DNA of 64,000 bases. Source: Polynucleobacter sp. MWH-UH19D. GTDB taxonomy: Bacteria; Pseudomonadota; Gammaproteobacteria; Burkholderiales; Burkholderiaceae. Below are positions 1-8,203 of the stretch, piece by piece (the first letter of the stretch is position 1; the number at the start of each line of letters is the position of its first letter). The position numbers and the translations under genes are program-made. The DNA lies in NCBI RefSeq assembly GCF_040409795.1, contig NZ_CP099571.1, positions 186,001 through 250,000 on the forward strand, written 5' to 3'. The notes under the pieces were generated by a model. That model saw nothing but the letters and a program-made list of their open reading frames with translations. It ran no database searches and was not told where the DNA came from.

Positions 1-804
1 CGCTAGGCCAAAGGCTAGAAAACAGAAGCGGCGTATTCCGCTATCTTGTTTTGGAATCAGCAGAATGTATTGCATTGAATCTTGTAGTTTTTCATAAGCA
101 ATACGCAAGAGATCTGACTGGCTTATATCGGCAGGCTTCCAAGAAACTCCTCGAGCCTGATCCTCTGGAGAGTCTTTAAGGATGTTGGTCATTTGTAGTG
201 CTTGACCAAAAGCAATTGCCAATCCTTCTCTAGCTTGAAGGCTTTTGGCAAATGCGGCGGAGTGATTGCTAAAAATCGTTGTTAAGAGTTCCCCGACGAC
301 CCCGGCAACAACATAACAATATTTTTCAAATTCTTTGAGGTCATTAAGTCCGGCTTGTGTTTGCTTGCCATGAAAATAAGACATCCCCTCTGACATAATG
401 GCGACGCATTTACTGACTGCCACTTGATCTTCTTGAGAGCAGGTATGCAAAATTCTGAGAACAGTTGGGGTGTGGGCGATGAGATCGAGTTCATCGAGAT
501 TGCCATAATCTCGTAGTGCTAAGAGGCAGGCGTTGACGAAATCCTGTGTGGGTAAACGCTCTTGCACGCAATCTATAAATAATTTGGAGAGCTCTTGTTT
601 CTTACTGACGCTTAAATTGGCTGCGTCTTCAATGGTATCGACAATGCGGCAAAGTAAGTAAGTGTTACCTACTACTTTTTCAATTGGTTCTGGAAGAAGG
701 GGGATGGTGAGCGCGAAGGTTCTGGATACCGACCGCAAAATGGTCTTTTGGTATGCCAGATCTTCGGCTTGGGTGTTGGTAAGGCTTGATGTAGGCGATT
801 GCAC
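1..804 (-). CDS. Squalene/phytoene synthase family protein (3' end beyond window)
   Basis: Partial gene running off the left edge; 268 residues are visible. It should condense two farnesyl diphosphates head-to-head towards squalene for hopanoid or sterol-like lipids. The first Asp-rich motif DTIED is at residues 56-60 and the second, DSPED, at 211-215. A segment reading YCYVVAGVVGELLT lies between them, as in true squalene synthases. The start is taken as GTG at 804, because the frame has a stop seven codons upstream and no ATG fits. No other hopanoid gene is visible, so the exact product (squalene or a presqualene intermediate) cannot be fixed from this sequence. Confidence 0.85.
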   Translation of the reverse strand, partial: MQSPTSSLTNTQAEDLAYQKTILRSVSRTFALTIPLLPEPIEKVVGNTYLLCRIVDTIEDAANLSVSKKQELSKLFIDCVQERLPTQDFVNACLLALRDYGNLDELDLIAHTPTVLRILHTCSQEDQVAVSKCVAIMSEGMSYFHGKQTQAGLNDLKEFEKYCYVVAGVVGELLTTIFSNHSAAFAKSLQAREGLAIAFGQALQMTNILKDSPEDQARGVSWKPADISQSDLLRIAYEKLQDSMQYILLIPKQDSGIRRFCFLAFGLA

Positions 805-852
805 CCACCAATTATGTCAGACACGGCGCCAATAAATTATGGCTGCAATTCC

Positions 853-882
853 TTACTGACAAAAGTGACATAGCCATATAAT
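853..882 (+). promoter_or_regulatory. Candidate sigma70 promoter for the sodium:solute symporter gene
   Basis: A perfect TATAAT lies at 877-882, with a weak -35 match TTACTG at 853-858 and an 18 bp spacer. It sits 29 bp upstream of the GTG start at 912. Only the -10 is convincing. Confidence 0.35.
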
Positions 883-911
883 TCCATCAAATTCTTGAGG
901 AGAAATCTGAC

Positions 912-2327
912 GTGCTAATTTGGTTCGTCATCATCTACTGGGTGGTTTCTGTGGGCATCGGCTTATGGGCGGCTTTGCGCGTTAAAAACACTGCTGATTT
1001 TGCTGCAGCAGGACACAGCCTCCCAATGCCAATAGTGACGGCTACAGTTTTCGCAACCTGGTTTGGATCCGAGACAGTTTTGGGGATACCAGCAACCTTT
1101 TTAAAAGAGGGGTTGGGTGGCGTAGTTTCTGATCCCTTTGGATCTTCTCTTTGTTTAATTTTGGTTGGCCTATTTTTTGCTCGGCATCTGTACAACAGAC
1201 GAATGCTAACGATTGGTGATTTCTTTCGAGAAAAGTATGGTCGTACTGTTGAAGTTCTGGTGACGCTTTGTATTGTTGTCTCATATTTGGGTTGGGTAGC
1301 CGCTCAGATCAAAGCCCTTGGTTTGGTTTTTAGTGTGGTTTCTGAGGGCAGTATTTCTCAAGCGGGTGGCATGATGATTGGCGCCGCCAGCGTTTTAATC
1401 TATACCTTGTTTGGTGGTATGTGGTCGGTAGCTATTACTGACTTTATTCAGATGATCATCATTGTGATTGGCATGTTGTATATCGGCGGTGAGATGACAG
1501 TCCAAACTGGTGGAATCAGTTCTGTAATTGAGCATGCTGCGGCAGCTGGGCAATTCAGCAATTTTTGGCCGGATATGAATTTGGCATCAATTCTGGGATT
1601 TGTCGCTGCGCTTTGCACCATGATGTTAGGCTCTATTCCTCAGCAGGATGTATTCCAAAGAATTACCTCAAGTAAAAATGTGAATATCGCAGTCAATGCG
1701 GCAATTTTAGGTGGCGTGCTCTATTTTATTTTTGCTTTTGTGCCGATGTACTTGGCGTATTCAGCAACCTTGATTAGTCCGGACTTGGTGAAGCAGTATC
1801 TCACTACTGACCCCCAAATGATTTTGCCGAAACTAATTTTGAATCATGCTCCCCTTATCGCGCAGGTGATGTTCTTTGGCGCTTTACTTTCTGCGATTAA
1901 GAGCTGTGCTAGTGCCACACTTTTAGCCCCATCTGTTACTTTTGCTGAAAATATTGTTCGAGGCTTTTTTAAGCATCTATCTGATCATGCGCTACTAAAA
2001 ATTATGAGAATCACAGTGCTGTGCTTTGCCTTGGTCGTGACATTCTTTGCAGTAAATTCTGAGCTCTCTATTTTCAAAATGGTGGAAAGTGCCTACAAGG
2101 TGACCTTAGTGGCCGCATTTGTACCCTTAGCATTTGGGGTTTATTGGTCCAAAGCCAATTCTTTGGGGGGATTGCTAGCGGTAGTTGGTGGGTTGACCAT
2201 TTGGATTAGCTGCGAAATTTTGGCGCCCAATGCAATCATGCCCCCTCAGTTAGCTGGATTATTGGCTAGTATTGCTGGCATGATTTTGGGCAGTTTGGTT
2301 CCAAAAGACGAGCTTAAAGCGGTTTAA
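912..2327 (+). CDS. Sodium:solute symporter (SSS family)
   Basis: Inner-membrane transporter of 471 residues, probably with about 13 hydrophobic helices, that couples Na+ entry to solute uptake. The N-terminal helix starts directly at the first residue. The conserved segments FAAAGHSLP and WFGSE near residues 32-55, and the GGMWSV and DFIQM segments near residue 165, are typical of the family. The start is GTG at 912, preceded by AGGAGA at 898-903. The substrate cannot be read from sequence. The following gene is a ketopantoate-reductase-like enzyme on the same strand, 112 bp away, so a carboxylate or amino-acid-like substrate is a guess only. Confidence 0.88.
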   Translation: MLIWFVIIYWVVSVGIGLWAALRVKNTADFAAAGHSLPMPIVTATVFATWFGSETVLGIPATFLKEGLGGVVSDPFGSSLCLILVGLFFARHLYNRRMLTIGDFFREKYGRTVEVLVTLCIVVSYLGWVAAQIKALGLVFSVVSEGSISQAGGMMIGAASVLIYTLFGGMWSVAITDFIQMIIIVIGMLYIGGEMTVQTGGISSVIEHAAAAGQFSNFWPDMNLASILGFVAALCTMMLGSIPQQDVFQRITSSKNVNIAVNAAILGGVLYFIFAFVPMYLAYSATLISPDLVKQYLTTDPQMILPKLILNHAPLIAQVMFFGALLSAIKSCASATLLAPSVTFAENIVRGFFKHLSDHALLKIMRITVLCFALVVTFFAVNSELSIFKMVESAYKVTLVAAFVPLAFGVYWSKANSLGGLLAVVGGLTIWISCEILAPNAIMPPQLAGLLASIAGMILGSLVPKDELKAV

Positions 2328-2439
2328 AGCAATAAATTTGCAATAGCTGCTTAAAAAATAAGCAATTAAATTTGTTGCACCGCAAAACATTCACATTAAA
2401 ATATCTTTAATTCAAAATTTTTATTCTTGTGGAGTTCCT

Positions 2440-3459
2440 ATGAAAATTTGTGTGATCGGGGGAGGTGGCGCCATTGGCGGCTATCTGGCTGTCATGTTGG
2501 CCCGAGCGGGCAATGATGTGACAGTGGTTGCGCGTGGCGCAACACTTGCGGCAATTAAAGAGCGTGGTTTGGCGTTGATTATGGATGATCAGCCAGAGCC
2601 TTTGGTGGCCCAAGTAAAGGCAGTAGAAAAAATTCGGGATGCCGAGACTCCTGACGTTGTTATTTTGGCGGTCAAGGCGCATCAGGTAGAGCCAATCATT
2701 GATGATTTGGCTGCCATCATGGGCCCAGAAACCATCTTGATTCCAATGCAAAATGGAATTCCGTGGTGGTATTTCCAAAAGCTCGGTGGTGAGTATCAAG
2801 ATCATTCGGTTGAAACGGTCGATGCTGGTGGACTTGCTAAAAAGGCAATTAATCCGAACAACATTATTGGTTGCGTTGTTTATCCGGCTACTTTTACACA
2901 AGCTCCAGGTGTGATTCGTCACGTGGAAGGTAATCGCTTCCCATTGGGCGAGCTGGATGGCAAGACAACGGATCGCATTCAGAAGATGTCTGAAATGATG
3001 ACTGCCGCAGGGTTTAAATCGCCAATTTTGGACGACATTCGTTCTGAGATTTGGTTAAAACTCTGGGGAAATATGACCTTCAATCCAATCAGCTCGCTGA
3101 CACACGGAACGCTTGAAGGCATCTGTCAATATCCATTGACTAAAGAGTTGGCGCGCAACATGATGGCCGAAGCACAAACGATCGCCGAAAAGTTGGGGGT
3201 TACTTTCCGTGTTGATATTGAGCGCCGTATTGCTGGTGCCGAAAAGGTTGGCAGACACAAAACATCCATGTTGCAAGATCTAGAGGCTGGTCGTAGTTTG
3301 GAGATTGATGCGCTCTTAGGATCGGTTATTGAATTAGGTCGCATTACTCAGACTCCAACGCCTTGTCTGAATACTGTTTTTGCTTTGACCAAATATTTGG
3401 ATGAAAACGTACAGGCCTCTAAAGGTAGTTTGGCCTTGCCTTCAGTATCTGGTTACTAA
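2440..3459 (+). CDS. Ketopantoate reductase family protein (PanE/ApbA-like)
   Basis: NAD(P)-dependent 2-oxoacid reductase fold of 339 residues. The N-terminus has the Rossmann motif GGGGAIGGYLA (residues 7-17). The segment VVILAVKAHQ forms the next strand, and a Lys in EIWLKLWGN near residue 207 is the expected catalytic residue of ketopantoate reductases. The length slightly exceeds classical PanE (about 300). Context (symporter upstream, FAH-family hydrolase and GrdB-like protein downstream) fits a catabolic paralogue as well as pantothenate synthesis, so the symbol panE is withheld. The start ATG at 2440 follows TGGAG at 2430-2434. Confidence 0.8.
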   Translation: MKICVIGGGGAIGGYLAVMLARAGNDVTVVARGATLAAIKERGLALIMDDQPEPLVAQVKAVEKIRDAETPDVVILAVKAHQVEPIIDDLAAIMGPETILIPMQNGIPWWYFQKLGGEYQDHSVETVDAGGLAKKAINPNNIIGCVVYPATFTQAPGVIRHVEGNRFPLGELDGKTTDRIQKMSEMMTAAGFKSPILDDIRSEIWLKLWGNMTFNPISSLTHGTLEGICQYPLTKELARNMMAEAQTIAEKLGVTFRVDIERRIAGAEKVGRHKTSMLQDLEAGRSLEIDALLGSVIELGRITQTPTPCLNTVFALTKYLDENVQASKGSLALPSVSGY

Positions 3460-3504
3460 AAATTATTTGATGTAATTTAAGTAATTTTTTTGTGCGGCAA
3501 ACAA

Positions 3505-3532
3505 AAAGCCCTTGCTAAAACGCAAGGGCTTT
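3505..3532. terminator. Bidirectional intrinsic terminator
   Basis: An 11 bp perfect stem AAAGCCCTTGC / GCAAGGGCTTT with a 6-base loop TAAAAC. It has A-rich and T-rich flanks and lies between the convergent ketopantoate-reductase-like and FAH-family genes, so it can serve both. Confidence 0.88.
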
Positions 3533-3556
3533 TGCATTGTTGATGTAGATGCGTGT

Positions 3557-4324
3557 TTATTCGAAACGATTATCGAGTCTACCGACGCCATCAATAATGA
3601 TGCTGACATTGCTACCAGGTTTCATAGATCCGACGCCTACAGAGGTGCCACAAGCAATGATGTCGCCAGCTTCAAGTGGAACATCTTGTGAAATCAGGCT
3701 AATCAATTTAGCGGGCGGGAAGATCATGTCTGCAACTGGATAATTTTGACGTTCTTGATCGTTCAAAATAGTCTTGATGGTGAGCTTGCTGGGGTCAACA
3801 TCCGTAGTGATGTAAGGGCCAAATACACCAAAGGTATTAAAGCTCTTTGAACGAGTCCATTGAGCATAACCAGGATCGCGATTCAGAATTTCAATTGCAG
3901 TGACATCGTTGATGCAGGTGTACCCGAAAATCGCTTTTGCAGCTTCAGATTCATCTACTTCATGAATGCGTTTACCAATCACAATTCCTAATTCACCTTC
4001 GTAAACCACTTTTCCTGAATAAGATTTTGGTGTGCGAATCACTTGATTGGCTGCCAAGAATGAATTATTGCCTTTTAAGAAATACAAAGGTTCAGCAGGC
4101 ACTGCATGCTCTAGCTTGGTAACAAGCGCATGAAAGTTATCGACCATCGCCACCATCTTCGAGGGGGTGCAAGGAATATCGATGGTGACATTTGCTAACG
4201 GGAGTGTTTCACCAGTAGCTTGTGGATTGTTGAACAAATCTCCAGAGTACACAGCGATTTGGTCGCCCTGAACTCTCCCTAATCCACTTTTGCCTTGATG
4301 CTGAAATCTGAGCCATTGAGCCAT
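3557..4324 (-). CDS. Fumarylacetoacetate hydrolase (FAH) family protein
   Basis: Cytoplasmic metal-dependent hydrolase, isomerase or decarboxylase of the FAH superfamily, 255 residues. The metal-ligand E-x-E pair is visible as E109 and E111 in YEGELGIVIGKR. The family segments GYTCINDVTA, R-SKSFNTFGVFGP and GDIIACGTSVGVG are all present in order. FAH-fold proteins of this size act on 2-keto acids or acylpyruvates; the substrate here is unknown. It is divergent from the GrdB-like gene, with a 54 bp gap, and convergent with the ketopantoate-reductase-like gene. Confidence 0.85.
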   Translation of the reverse strand: MAQWLRFQHQGKSGLGRVQGDQIAVYSGDLFNNPQATGETLPLANVTIDIPCTPSKMVAMVDNFHALVTKLEHAVPAEPLYFLKGNNSFLAANQVIRTPKSYSGKVVYEGELGIVIGKRIHEVDESEAAKAIFGYTCINDVTAIEILNRDPGYAQWTRSKSFNTFGVFGPYITTDVDPSKLTIKTILNDQERQNYPVADMIFPPAKLISLISQDVPLEAGDIIACGTSVGVGSMKPGSNVSIIIDGVGRLDNRFE

Positions 4325-4378
4325 AATGTTTTCCTATAAGTTAAATATTTAATAGGCGATATCTTACAGGGTGGGCTG

Positions 4379-5314
4379 ATGACTAAAGTCTCTGAACTAG
4401 TTTTTGCACCAGAATGGGATCAACCAGTTCGCTATATTGAACGTACTCGTAACTATTACTTGGGCTTGGGTTATGGCAATCCATATGTGTGGGCACATTA
4501 CACGGAAGTTCCATTTAGCCCACTTAAGAAACCATTAAATCAATCGGTTCTGGCGTTAATTACGACTGCAGTTCCTTATGACGCAGAAAAAGGCGATCAA
4601 GGGCCTGGCGCATCCTATAACGCTGCCGCAAAATTTTATAAGCCGTATCAATGCTCTATCGATAAAGATGCTGACCTTCGTATTGCACACGTTGGTATTG
4701 ATCGCAAAAACGCCAATATGGAAGATAGTCACTGTTGGTTTCCTTTGGGGGCTGCCAAGCAAGCAAAAAATACGGGCAGAATTGCTTCTCTATCGCCGCA
4801 CTTTTATGGCTTACCCACCAATCGAAGCCAGCGACATACTTTAGAGATAGATGCTCCCATGATTTTGGAGATGTTGCGTGCTGATCATGTTGACGTAGCG
4901 GTATTAATTCCAAATTGCCCTATTTGTCATCAGAGTCAAAGTTTGTTGGCACGTTTTTTAGAGGCAGAAGGAATTTCTACGGTGGTGATGGGCGCTGCCA
5001 AAGATATCGTTGAATATTGTGGCGTGCCTAGATTTTTATTCAGCGATTTTCCCCTAGGAAATGCTGCAGCTAAGCCACATGACCCCTCATCTCGGCAGCT
5101 TAATTTTGAATTAGCTTTGCGTCTTTTAGAGGCTGCGCCAGCACCCAGAACAACCATGCAATCACCTTTGATTTGGTCTGCTGACCCGAGCTGGAAACTA
5201 GACTATTCAAATCTTGAGAGGCTCTCAAAAGAGGAGCTTACGCGACTGCGCGAAGAGGCTGAGCAGGCTCGCATTACTGCCCGTGAACTGCGCATGAAGA
5301 GCGTTGGGTCTTAA
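4379..5314 (+). CDS. GrdB-like protein (glycine/sarcosine/betaine reductase B family) with CxxC
   Basis: 311-residue protein resembling the GRDB/PrdB family of the clostridial glycine, betaine and D-proline reductases. Recognisable segments are PVRYIERTRNYYLGLGY near residue 16, VGIDRKNANMED near 105 and VDVAVLIPNCPIC near 171-183. Where anaerobic members carry selenocysteine, this one shows cysteines C180 and C183 (codons at 4916-4918 and 4925-4927) and no in-frame TGA. A charged helical tail (about 278-306) follows. No GrdA, GrdC or thioredoxin partner is nearby, so a Stickland reductase role is unlikely and the true reaction is unknown. Its stop overlaps the stop region of the convergent ispB by 4 bp. 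Confidence 0.72.
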   Translation: MTKVSELVFAPEWDQPVRYIERTRNYYLGLGYGNPYVWAHYTEVPFSPLKKPLNQSVLALITTAVPYDAEKGDQGPGASYNAAAKFYKPYQCSIDKDADLRIAHVGIDRKNANMEDSHCWFPLGAAKQAKNTGRIASLSPHFYGLPTNRSQRHTLEIDAPMILEMLRADHVDVAVLIPNCPICHQSQSLLARFLEAEGISTVVMGAAKDIVEYCGVPRFLFSDFPLGNAAAKPHDPSSRQLNFELALRLLEAAPAPRTTMQSPLIWSADPSWKLDYSNLERLSKEELTRLREEAEQARITARELRMKSVGS

Positions 5315-6315
5315 GTTTGTCTAGTGAGCGAGTAAACACACAGATCGCGTAGGGCGATAGTTGCATCATTGCTTGGAAAATCTTGAATACATTGCAATGC
5401 TAAGTCTGCTTCACGTTTAGCAGCAGTTTGCGTGTAATCAAGTGCACCAGAGTTTTGTACCGCACTTAAGATTTGCGTAAAAACGTCTTCTGGTAGATCT
5501 TGGTTTTGTTCAATTGCTGCGCGCACTAAGAGTTGCTCTGCATGCGTACCATTTTCAAGCAAATAAATTAATGGCAGAGTGGGTTTGCCCTCGCGCAAAT
5601 CATCACCTGCATTCTTACCCATTTGAGCTGCGTTAGCGGTGTAGTCCAATAGGTCATCCATTAATTGAAAGGCGGTACCAATGTGCCTGCCAAATGCCGC
5701 CGCCTGTTCTCGTTGCGCATCACTGGCTTGCGCCAAAATTGCTCCGAGTTCAGTTGATGCCTCAAATAGTTTGGCAGTTTTGTAACGAATTACCTGCAGA
5801 TAGCTTGCTTCGTCTACTTCAGGGTCGTTCATATTGAGCAATTGCAAGACTTCACCTTCGGCAATCGTATTGGTCGCATCAGACAGAATTTGCATGACGC
5901 GAAGATCGTTAGGACCAACCATCATTTGAAATGCTCTGGAATACAAAAAATCACCCACTAAAACGCTGGCTGCGTTGCCGAAGGCGGCATTGGCAGTTTC
6001 GCGACCGCGCCTGAGAGTGGACTCATCCACTACGTCATCGTGGAGGAGGGTGGCTGTATGGATAAATTCAACTACGGCAGCCATTTCTAGGGTGTGGGGC
6101 GTAGGTTTGCCGTTAGCCAAAGCTTTGGCAATTAACAGCAATAAAGCTGGCCTTACCCGCTTTCCACCGGCCTGAATGATGTAGGTAGAAATTTGGTCAA
6201 TCAAGGCCACTTTTGAGGCTAAACGATCACGAATTACCTGGTCTAAGTCCTTGAATTCTAAGGAAACTGGTGCCAGGATTTGGCTTAGGTCATTGGTTTT
6301 GACAGTGCTCGTCAT
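5311..6315 (-). CDS. ispB: Octaprenyl diphosphate synthase
   Basis: Trans-prenyltransferase of 334 residues that builds the side chain of ubiquinone from isopentenyl diphosphate. The first Asp-rich motif DDVVD is at residues 93-97 and the second, DDLLD, at 220-224. GGKRVRP near residue 50 and the K-T pair in RYKTAKLFEA are also present. Chain length cannot be proved from sequence; the octaprenyl call follows from orthology and from the conserved divergent position next to rplU-rpmA. The region around its start codon also contains the rplU promoter. Confidence 0.92.
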   Translation of the reverse strand: MTSTVKTNDLSQILAPVSLEFKDLDQVIRDRLASKVALIDQISTYIIQAGGKRVRPALLLLIAKALANGKPTPHTLEMAAVVEFIHTATLLHDDVVDESTLRRGRETANAAFGNAASVLVGDFLYSRAFQMMVGPNDLRVMQILSDATNTIAEGEVLQLLNMNDPEVDEASYLQVIRYKTAKLFEASTELGAILAQASDAQREQAAAFGRHIGTAFQLMDDLLDYTANAAQMGKNAGDDLREGKPTLPLIYLLENGTHAEQLLVRAAIEQNQDLPEDVFTQILSAVQNSGALDYTQTAAKREADLALQCIQDFPSNDATIALRDLCVYSLTRQT

Positions 6316-6327
6316 GCAAGATATAAT
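6299..6327 (+). promoter_or_regulatory. Consensus sigma70 promoter for rplU-rpmA
   Basis: Perfect -35 TTGACA at 6299-6304 and perfect -10 TATAAT at 6322-6327, with the ideal 17 bp spacer. Transcription should start near 6334, about 57 bases before rplU. The -35 and spacer overlap the first codons of the divergent ispB gene (start 6315). Confidence 0.88.
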
Positions 6328-6390
6328 AATCGGCTTAGCTTATCCAGGGTGGATTAGCTTAAATGTAGATATTAATTGAGGTTTCAAACC

Positions 6391-6702
6391 ATGTACGCGG
6401 TCATAAAAACCGGTGGCAAACAGTATAAAGTTGCTGCTGGCGAAAAATTGAAAATAGAACAGATACCAGCGGAAATCGGCAGCGAAATCACTCTTGACCA
6501 AGTCCTCGCCGTTGGCGAAGGCGCTTCACTGAAATTAGGTGATCCATTGGTTAATGGTGCAGCTGTGATGGCCACTGTCGTCTCCCAAGGACGTCACGAT
6601 AAAGTGACAATCTTTAAGATGCGCCGTCGCAAGCATTATCAAAAGCACCAAGGTCATCGTCAGAATTTCACTGAAATTTTGATCAACACGATTAAAGCCT
6701 AA
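6391..6702 (+). CDS. rplU: 50S ribosomal protein L21
   Basis: Large-subunit protein of 103 residues, the normal length for L21, binding 23S rRNA. It begins [14 protein letters not shown] and carries the [16 protein letters not shown] basic segment near the C-terminus that marks the family. ATG at 6391 is preferred over an upstream in-frame TTG at 6376: it gives the canonical N-terminus, and GAGG at 6378-6381 is the ribosome-binding site nine bases before it. It is followed after 19 bp by rpmA, under the strong promoter at 6299-6327. Confidence 0.97.
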   Translation: MYAVIKTGGKQYKVAAGEKLKIEQIPAEIGSEITLDQVLAVGEGASLKLGDPLVNGAAVMATVVSQGRHDKVTIFKMRRRKHYQKHQGHRQNFTEILINTIKA

Positions 6703-6721
6703 TTCAGGGTAGGAGAAAGAT

Positions 6722-6982
6722 ATGGCACAGAAAAAAGGCGGCGGATCAACACGAAATGGCCGCGACTCAGAATCGAAACGCCTAGGCGTAAAGGTTTACG
6801 GCGGCGAGCATATTAATGCTGGCAGCATCATTGTTCGTCAACGTGGCACACGTGTTCATCCAGGTGCAAACGTTGGTATTGGTAAGGATCACACTTTGTT
6901 CGCCTTGATTGACGGCCAAGTGGAATTTGGCGTTAAGGGCGCTTTGAAGAAGGCCCAAGTTTCAGTATTGCCTCGTTCATAA
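6722..6982 (+). CDS. rpmA: 50S ribosomal protein L27
   Basis: Large-subunit protein of 86 residues near the peptidyl-transferase centre. It begins [20 protein letters not shown] and has the GVKVYGGE and VHPGANVG segments of L27. There is no N-terminal cleavage extension of the Firmicutes type. A strong TAGGAGAAAGAT ribosome-binding site precedes the ATG. Co-transcribed with rplU; a strong terminator lies 57 bp after its stop. Confidence 0.97.
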   Translation: MAQKKGGGSTRNGRDSESKRLGVKVYGGEHINAGSIIVRQRGTRVHPGANVGIGKDHTLFALIDGQVEFGVKGALKKAQVSVLPRS

Positions 6983-7039
6983 GGCGCCTGACTGAGACAC
7001 GTTTGATTCAGATTTATTCCGAATTTAACTCTTAGGAAC

Positions 7040-7066
7040 AGGCCTCGCTAAGCGAGGCCTTTTTTA
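7040..7066 (+). terminator. Intrinsic terminator of rplU-rpmA, abutting the obg start codon
   Basis: A 9 bp perfect GC-rich stem AGGCCTCGC / GCGAGGCCT with loop TAA, followed by a run of T (7060-7065). The obg ATG begins at 7070, three bases after the T-run. The only GAGG near obg (7054-7057) lies inside the 3' arm of the stem. Confidence 0.9.
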
Positions 7067-7069
7067 TTC

Positions 7070-8170
7070 ATGAAATTCATAGACGAAGCGCGTATTGAAG
7101 TGATAGCTGGCCAAGGTGGTGCCGGTAGTGCTTCTATGCGCCGAGAAAAGTTCATCGAGTTTGGCGGTCCCGATGGCGGTGACGGCGGAAAGGGTGGTAG
7201 CGTCTGGGCTATTGCCGATCGCAATATCAATACCTTAATTGATTACCGTTATGCCAAAACGCATACCGCAAAAAATGGTGAGCCTGGCCGTGGTGCAGAT
7301 TGCTATGGTCGAGCAGGTGACGATATTGAGTTGCGTATGCCAGTTGGCACCATCATTACTGATTACGAAACGGGTGAACCAATTGCGGATTTAACTACGC
7401 ATGGCGAGCGCCTATGTTTGGCGCAAGGTGGTGTTGGTGGTTGGGGCAATATTCATTTTAAGAGTAGTACCAATCGTGCACCACGCCAGAAGACTAATGG
7501 CAAACCTGGTGAGCGTCGCAAGCTCAAGCTTGAATTAAAGGTCTTGGCTGATGTTGGTCTTTTGGGAATGCCCAATGCAGGTAAGTCGACATTGATTACT
7601 GCAGTATCCAATGCGCGTCCAAAAATTGCTGACTATCCATTTACTACTTTGCATCCTAATTTAGGTGTGGTGCGGGTTGGTAGTGAACGTAGCTTTGTGA
7701 TTGCCGACATTCCTGGTTTGATCGAAGGTGCCGCCGAGGGTGCTGGCTTAGGCCATCGTTTCTTGCGTCACTTACAGCGCACCGGCGTGCTTTTGCATTT
7801 AGTAGACCTTGCCCCTTTTGATGAGAATGTTGACCCAGTGGCGGATGCAAATGCTATTGTGAATGAGTTACGCAAATACGATGAAGCTCTAGTCGAGAAA
7901 CCACGCTGGCTTGTATTAAATAAGGTCGACATGATTCCTGAAGAGGATCGCAAGAAAGTGGTTGCCGACTTTGTGAAAAAGTTTAAGTGGACCGGCCCAG
8001 TTTTTGAGATTTCTGCTTTAACAGGTATGGGTTGCGAGAAGCTTTGTTATGCGTTGCAGGATTACTTGGACTCCGTACGACGTGATCGTGATGATGCAGA
8101 AGAGCGTGCCGCTGACCCACGATATCAGGGGCAGAGTGAAGAACATAGTTCGGATAAAACGCCTGACTAA
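7070..8170 (+). CDS. obgE: GTPase Obg/CgtA
   Basis: Essential ribosome-assembly GTPase of 366 residues. The Gly-rich Obg fold covers about residues 1-158 ([13 protein letters not shown] is clear). The G domain has the P-loop GMPNAGKST near 166-174, switch segments [10 protein letters not shown] and DIPGLIEGA, and NKVD near 283. A short acidic tail ends the protein, without the long C-terminal domain of Gram-positive Obg. The ATG gives the canonical MKFIDEA start. The translation start directly follows a terminator hairpin, which is unusual (see findings). Confidence 0.96.
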   Translation: MKFIDEARIEVIAGQGGAGSASMRREKFIEFGGPDGGDGGKGGSVWAIADRNINTLIDYRYAKTHTAKNGEPGRGADCYGRAGDDIELRMPVGTIITDYETGEPIADLTTHGERLCLAQGGVGGWGNIHFKSSTNRAPRQKTNGKPGERRKLKLELKVLADVGLLGMPNAGKSTLITAVSNARPKIADYPFTTLHPNLGVVRVGSERSFVIADIPGLIEGAAEGAGLGHRFLRHLQRTGVLLHLVDLAPFDENVDPVADANAIVNELRKYDEALVEKPRWLVLNKVDMIPEEDRKKVVADFVKKFKWTGPVFEISALTGMGCEKLCYALQDYLDSVRRDRDDAEERAADPRYQGQSEEHSSDKTPD

Positions 8171-8203
8171 ATTAACCAAACTAATGAAGTATCTTTATTT
8201 GTT

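Noticed and set aside
4916..4927. Selenocysteine at the GrdB-like active site
   Set aside because: Both codons are TGC/TGT; there is no in-frame TGA, so no Sec insertion is needed.
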